Origin: Brachionus rotundiformis
Taxonomy: Eukaryota > Rotifera > Eurotatoria > Ploima > Brachionidae
Reading direction: 5' to 3'
Assembly: GCA_016802295.1 (NCBI GenBank)
Contig: JAESIW010000137.1
Span: 1,355,318-1,419,317 of the forward strand
DNA length: 64,000 nucleotides
In this document: positions 58,475-64,000 of the stretch, in pieces
Layout: the number at the start of each line of letters is the position of its first letter
Position numbering within the stretch: the stretch's first letter is position 1
Program-made: the position numbers and the translations under genes
The notes under the pieces: model-generated
What the model saw: the letters and a program-made list of their open reading frames with translations, nothing else
What the model was told of the DNA's origin: nothing
The model's database searches: none

Positions 58475-61224
58475 ATGTTCCGCCGTCGATTAACTATTAA
58501 AGTATTAATACTAGTGCCAATAGTATGGATACTAGTTACTTTTTTTGTTGGTGTTAGTGACCGATCTTCGAATCAGTCGCCGGCAGAGAGGGAAAAGATG
58601 CAGAAACTAGTCGATGAGAACAGAAATTTGATAGCTGAAGCAGCCCGCCGACACCAAGAAGAAAAAAAGCGCAAATTGGAACACGAAGAGCTAAAAGACG
58701 ACCATGACCATCCAGAAGAGGAGCGCCAGAAAGCTCAAGAGCAGGAGAAAGAAAAAGCTGGACCGATACAGGTTCAAGCGCCTATTGAGCGTAACCCGAA
58801 CGCGCCAGGCGAATTAGGCAAACCAGTTCACATAGACAAGAGTAAGCTAAGTCCAGAGGAAAGGGTCAAATATGACGATGGATGGAAAAATAATGCATTT
58901 AATCAATATGTTAGTGATATGATATCCATCCACAGGTCTTTAGCGGACATTAGGGATCCAGCATGCAAAAGTGTCAAGTGGTATGACCCGCTGCCAAGCA
59001 CCTCGGTTATTATCATATTCCACAACGAGGCTTGGAGTGTTCTCTTGAGAACTATACATTCCGTCATTGACAGATCTGATCCTAATATATTGAAGGAAGT
59101 AATTGTTGTTGATGATTTTAGTGATTTTGGTAAGTATTTTATTTAATTAGTTTCTAAGGTATTTTAATTTCCGGTCTGTCTTGGTATAAATTTTCAATCA
59201 TAATAATGAAGGACTTGGTTCAAATTTTATGAAAGAGCTTTTTAGGCCTTGTTTTAATGGAATTATTTTATTTTGTTAATTTTGAAAATAAATTGCTTTA
59301 AATTTAACTTAAAAATTAGAAATAGATAATTTTGAGTCATCAAGAAAATACATATCTCTTGAATAAGACTTAAAGATAGATATTTTTTTCTCTGCAAAGT
59401 GTATCTGTTTGGAATTTAAAAACCATTTCTAATCAAGTGAATATTTTTTTAAATTATCAAAATTTAAATTGTCTATTTCTATCGCTGTAAGGTGTTTGTC
59501 AATTAATATGCCACCAGATGGTACATGAATAATGAATAAACTTTATATATAAAATTTTTAAGTATTAAATAAAAAATAAGTATTTTTAAAACTAAAATTT
59601 TTTTAGATGTTGAATTTTTACATAAAAAAAACCAATTATTTCTCATTAGCCAGACAAAAAACAATTTAAATATTTAAAGATGTTTATTTATTGATAATAA
59701 TTTTTAAAAAAAATTCAATTTTTTAGAAAAATTTGAATAAGAATATAAAATTACCAAAAAAATATTTTTATTTTTTAGCTTGAATTTTTTATCAAATATC
59801 ACAACTAATTAAATTTTATTTTTTAAGAGACATAATAATTAAAATCCAATCGATAAATTAAATTTTCTAAAAATATTTATTAAGCTTTTAGTTTAAAGAA
59901 AACAAAAAAATTAAAATTCCATTAATCATTTATATTCTTTAAAAACTAAATTTATCAATTTTTAAATTAAAAGCTCATTTGAAACAACCATTGCAAGAGT
60001 ATATAGATAATATTCCAAATGTACGTCTAGTTCGAACTAAAAAGAGAGAGGGCCTGATCCGAGCTCGATTAGAAGGAGCTGCCGTTGCTAGTGGAGAAGT
60101 ATTGGTATTTTTAGACAGCCATTGTGAGTGTGCTGAGGGCTGGCTAGAGCCTTTGATAGACCCAATAGCCCGCAATCCCAATATATCCACTGTTCCTTTG
60201 ATAGAGATCATCGATGACAACACATTTCAGCTTTACAGTACGCCTATTGAGTCTGTCCAAGTGGGGGGCTTTGATTGGAATTTGATATTTGACTGGCATC
60301 CAGTGCCACGCTATGAAATGGACAGACGCAAGCACAAAACTGACCCCATTCGTTCACCAACAATGGCGGGAGGTCTTTTTGCCATAAATCGCAAATACTT
60401 CGAACTCCTTGGCTCCTATGATCCTGGAATGGACATCTGGGGAGGCGAAAATTTAGAAATCTCATTCAAAGTATGGATGTGTGGAGGCGAATTGGTGTGC
60501 ACACCATGCAGCCATGTCGGTCACATATTCAGAAAACGAAGTCCTTATAAATGGCCTAGTAATGTAAATGTAGTTAGAAAAAATACAGTTAGATTGGCCG
60601 AGGTTTGGTTAGATGACTACAAAAATTATTACTATGAGCGCATTCAAAACGATCTGGGCGATTTTGGTGACGTGAGTGAAAGAAAAAAGCTTAGGGAAAA
60701 ACTTGAATGCAAATCATTCGATTGGTATTTGAAAAATATATATCCAGAGCAATTTATACCAGGAGAGTCAATGTACTATGGTGAAATACGAAGTCAAGCC
60801 GAACCACAATGCTTGGACTCAAATGGAGATACACTTGGAAAGGCCATAATCGGCTATGTTTGTCATGGACAGGGAGGAAATCAAGTAAAAATAAGATAGA
60901 ATAAAATAAAAATTTAATTTAAATTCTATTATCAAAATAAAGTATTGGATGATGAGTAAATTAGGTGAAATAAGAAGAGACGAACATTGTTTTGATTATT
61001 CTGGCGGTAGGTCTGGACTTGGTCAGAAAGACAAGATATTCACCTATACATGTCATAGTCAAGGAGGAAACCAAAAGTGGTTTGTCGAGGATGGCCTTAT
61101 AAAACATGAATCAGGCTATTGTATCGAGATGGCAGCAGATCGAGTCGGAATATTTATGCAGGAATGTAACAAGAGCAATGTTCGACAGCTCTGGAAATGG
61201 AAAAAAAGGGAATCTAAGGCCTAA
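58475..61224 (+). CDS. GALNT: Polypeptide N-acetylgalactosaminyltransferase (GT27), 615 residues
   Basis: Exons: 58475-59129, 59974-60884, 60943-61224 (introns 844 and 58 bp). ATG 58475 gives the expected type II layout: MFRRR cytoplasmic tail, TM helix (IKVLILVPIVWILVTFFV), charged stem, then the GT-A catalytic domain and ricin-B lectin domain. The frame is open upstream to 58385, but that would spoil the membrane anchor. Catalytic landmarks: IIFHNEAWSVLLRTIHSVIDRS, the DxH metal site DSHCE (266-270), PTMAGGLFAINR, WGGENLE (374-380) and CSHVGHIFRK. The lectin domain keeps CHGQGGNQ, CHSQGGNQKW and CIEM, with fewer repeats clearly conserved. The enzyme starts mucin-type O-glycosylation in the Golgi by adding GalNAc to Ser/Thr. 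It is most like the GALNT1/13 group, but the isoform is not assigned. Poly(A) signal at 61334. Confidence 0.93.
59130..59973 (+). other. GalNAc-transferase intron 1 (844 bp)
   Basis: Donor GTAAGT, acceptor TTAAAAG; the junction restores DDFSDFAHLKQPLQEYI. AT-rich and nothing else is recognised. Confidence 0.6.
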
Positions 61225-62555
61225 AACTTTTTGTTGAATTTTTAACCGATTTAAAGTGGAAAAATATTTAATTCCATGAATAACTGATATTTTTTGGTGC
61301 ATATGAATATTTAATTGATTCCAATTTAAAAGAAATAAAAATTTGTTATTCAAAATTAAAATTGAGTATAATTTTTTTTTAATTTAATTTATTAAGATAA
61401 TTTTTTTTAAATCATTAATAAAGTTTTAATTTAATTTTAATTTCAAGCTTTTAAATATTTAGCTAACCATACTTAGCTAACCATAGTGAAAAAATATTGA
61501 CAAAATTTAGAAAAGTACAACTAATAATTCAAAAGAAAGAAATGCTTTCATTATTTCCAACAGAGTTTATTTACTTTTTGAATTTAAAAGTATGATTATC
61601 TAATAAAAAATGTATTAATTATTTTTAATTTTTGACAAACGATTAATTTGATATTTAACCATTTGTTTCTTTAGAAAAAAAAACATGAAATTTACTTCTA
61701 TATTGTTTTATAAAGGCAAATATTTACATGTATTTGGTCAAATTTGATTTCTTAATACTATGTAGAAAAAAAATTTTAAATCGATTTATGCAATACAATA
61801 CATTGAAGAAAATATTTGTTCAATTTTGGTTTTTCAAGTTTTCCAATCTTGATAAATATAATTATAAATTTGTATTTAGATTATTTTAAATCTGAAAAAT
61901 ATTGCACATTTTTTCCTCTATAACATCTAGGAAGTTTTTAGTGACTGATTTTTTATTATTTTAAGTTAATTAAAAAAATAAATTAATAATTGATTACGAA
62001 AAATTTTAATGTTTAATGTGAAATTCTTTTCCTTGAGAGAAAAAGCTCATTGTGAGAGTTTAATTTGCACGAAAATTAAATTTTAAGTATTTATAAATCA
62101 CAAGAGAATTAATTTAAATTTAATGTTTTTAAGAGCAGCTTTTCCAAAGTCAAAGACTGTCTAGAACCAGCTTTTTAATAGTATCCCTTTAAGGCAGTCT
62201 TAAAATAGAAAATTCATAAAAAATATTAGATACAGAATTTTTAAGGACAAATGCAAATTGTCAAATTTAATTAACTTGAAACAATTAGATTGGCAAGGTG
62301 ATTGCCGGCTTTTAAAAGTTTTTGTTCAGCCAACAAAAAATTCAAGTTGAGATGTTTTTATTATTTTTCAAATATTCAGCCATTATTGGGAACTATTAAT
62401 TTTGCTAAATTTCCAACAAAAGAATTTAAATTCATACAGAGAGCTAAGCCTAAAATACCCTAAGCAATTTTAGATTTTTTTCTTAATTAATTTTTTCCAA
62501 GTCCTTAAATAAACAATTTCAGGTAAATCGACATTTTTTTAAGGGAGAAAAGAAC
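61225..62555. other. Intergenic, about 1.3 kb
   Basis: Contains the GALNT poly(A) signal AATAAA at 61334-61339 and, near 61459-61485, a tandem duplication of TTAGCTAACCATA. A TTTCAG acceptor-like site ends at 62521, 34 bases before the next ATG. No gene is recognised. Confidence 0.5.
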
Positions 62556-63275
62556 ATGACGCTCAAACTTATCGACAAGGACCTTAAGAGCAAATATGCC
62601 GAGGTCTTGTACAAGAATCAAGTGTCATTTGATAAAGAGCTGGACAGACGCTTTAGAAGACTGAGCATTGATTATAGTCGTAATTTTCAGAATGTAGAGA
62701 ATGGTTCGCAGGTTTTTTTGAACCGAGTGCGGCAAAAACGCAGCAAATGGACCCAAGATGACTTGAATTTTAGAGACCATTATCGGCTTGTGTGCCGCAA
62801 TGTAACCAATAAAAAATTGGAAAACCTGCGCACCGCACTCAATTCCACAATGAAAAAAAAGAAGACCAAATTTGCTCAAATAGATCCTATTATTGAAACG
62901 AAATTAAAGATTTTAAATGACCAGCTTAATAATGTCGAAAGATCTTCTCTGAATTATTCGTCTGAAATTAATTTTAATTATAAGGGAAAAGATTTGTCCA
63001 GACCAAAGCTTTTACCAAAATTGCCCACAATAAAACATTTGAACACCATTGATGAAGACTTATACTGTATATACTCAAAATCAGATAGAGAATTTCTTGA
63101 TCATTATCCCGGTAAAGTTGAGCTTACCATTACCAAACTTGGCAAACAGTTCATTTTAAATGAAGAACTTCGAGCTAAAACTTTACAAAAGCAAACAGCT
63201 AAAAATGAACAAATTCAAACAAATGCAATCAAGGATCCAAGATTTAATGATTTGGTAAAATTTTTAGAATGTTAA
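62556..63275 (+). CDS. Uncharacterised intronless 239-residue basic, coiled-coil protein
   Basis: ATG 62556 to TAA 63275 in a single exon with G+C content clearly above its flanks. The N-terminal half is Arg/Lys-rich and helical (DKELDRRFRRLSIDYSR, FLNRVRQKRSKWTQDDLNF), followed by a Lys-rich hinge (MKKKKTKFAQ), a Pro-containing segment (RPKLLPKLPTIKHLN) and a Gln/Lys-rich helix at the end (FILNEELRAKTLQKQTAKNE). No signal peptide, TM segment or zinc-binding pattern. I do not recognise a family. A possible splice donor near the end (GATTTG/GTAAAA) would alter only the last few residues. Confidence 0.6.
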   Translation: MTLKLIDKDLKSKYAEVLYKNQVSFDKELDRRFRRLSIDYSRNFQNVENGSQVFLNRVRQKRSKWTQDDLNFRDHYRLVCRNVTNKKLENLRTALNSTMKKKKTKFAQIDPIIETKLKILNDQLNNVERSSLNYSSEINFNYKGKDLSRPKLLPKLPTIKHLNTIDEDLYCIYSKSDREFLDHYPGKVELTITKLGKQFILNEELRAKTLQKQTAKNEQIQTNAIKDPRFNDLVKFLEC

Positions 63276-64000
63276 ATTACTAACTGAACACGTTTACAGC
63301 TTTTTTTTTGTTAATGTACTCAATTAATTAATTAAATTTATTTTTTATAATTAATTTTTTCTTTAAAGGTTAAAAAAATTTCCGATATTGATTAATGACG
63401 ATAATTTTAATGGATTGAATATAAAATTTTCTATTTGTTTTTCTTGAATAAATAGTTTTTTTAAATAAAAGTAAATTAATTTAAATTTGATTGTATTTCA
63501 GTTGTATCTTAAAAGGTTTATTCTTTATAGGTATTTATAAAAAACAAATTTAAAAATTAAATATTTTTTAAAGGTGTTGAATGACCCCTCAGGTTTATAG
63601 GTACAGTAAAATATTCTAAATCTTAAGCTAATATAGATGCTTCAAGAATTTACTTTTTTTCAACAAGGTAAGGTGTTTTTAAAGTGTTAATAAACCCCCA
63701 AGTTGCTCTTTTTTGATTTGTTTTTAAATTTAATAATTATATTTGATAATGAAAATACAGAGCTAATTGAATTTTAATATTTGTTTAATCAATTTCAAAA
63801 GAAATAAACCGAAATTTTTAAAACTCTTTGAAAAAAGGTAATTTAAAAAAGGATGATTAATAAGATTAAAATGATTTTATTTATTTATTTATTTATATTT
63901 TTTTTAAATCTACACTTAATATCAAATTAATTATTATTTTTAGAAAATTATTTTTAGACATTTAAAAAGGTTATTTAAGAATTTTGATAATTTCGAACAA
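63276..64000. other. Intergenic to window end
   Basis: AT-rich. Two related short stretches (AAAGGTGTTGAATGACCCC near 63571 and AAAGTGTTAATAAACCCCC near 63681) may be a degenerate direct repeat. No gene is recognised. Confidence 0.45.

Overview
The window is AT-rich metazoan nuclear DNA. Every multi-exon gene has GT-AG introns, most of them 47-75 bp, and the gene set is animal: axonemal dynein, KIF17, polypeptide GalNAc-transferase, GM2 activator, rhodopsin-class GPCR and SUEL-lectin/CUB membrane proteins. Base composition, tiny introns and gene content suggest a small aquatic invertebrate. A monogonont rotifer such as Brachionus is my best guess, but this is an inference and not shown by any marker. 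No rRNA, tRNA or CRISPR was recognised.

Layout. 1-2.6 kb: no gene seen. 2.6-3.65 kb (-): intronless GPCR. 4.15-4.74 kb: a short terminal-inverted-repeat element. 5.1-8.4 kb (-): four-exon gene for a 998-residue low-complexity protein with an internal triplicated unit. 9.05-34.9 kb (+): one giant gene. I reconstructed it as 50 exons that stay in frame and encode a 5217-residue dynein heavy chain of the outer-arm DNAH5/DNAH8 type, with a degenerate AAA4 and an acidic tail insertion. Two of its long introns hold a LINE relic and a strong hairpin. 35.4-35.9 kb: a second LINE relic. 36.2-36.8 kb (+): GM2-activator-like protein. 36.95-38.06 kb (-): DUF4419 protein.

38.4-50.8 kb: two paralogous membrane proteins (SUEL-like lectin, CUB, linker, TM, tyrosine-rich tail; 636 and 634 residues) point away from each other. 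Between them are about 8 kb that are mostly empty but hold two probable small secreted-protein genes (91 and 72 residues). 52.7-55.9 kb (+): KIF17-type kinesin-2 with an inverted-repeat relic in its last intron. 58.5-61.2 kb (+): GalNAc-transferase. 62.6-63.3 kb (+): intronless coiled-coil orphan.

How the genes relate. The dynein and KIF17 are ciliary motors. GM2A-like, GALNT and the lectin/CUB proteins belong to the secretory, lysosomal or cell-surface glycan world. Nothing suggests an operon. The most interesting candidates for something undescribed are the lectin/CUB receptor pair with the secreted peptides between them, the divergent dynein, and the inverted-repeat element with its array of GATCACA motifs.
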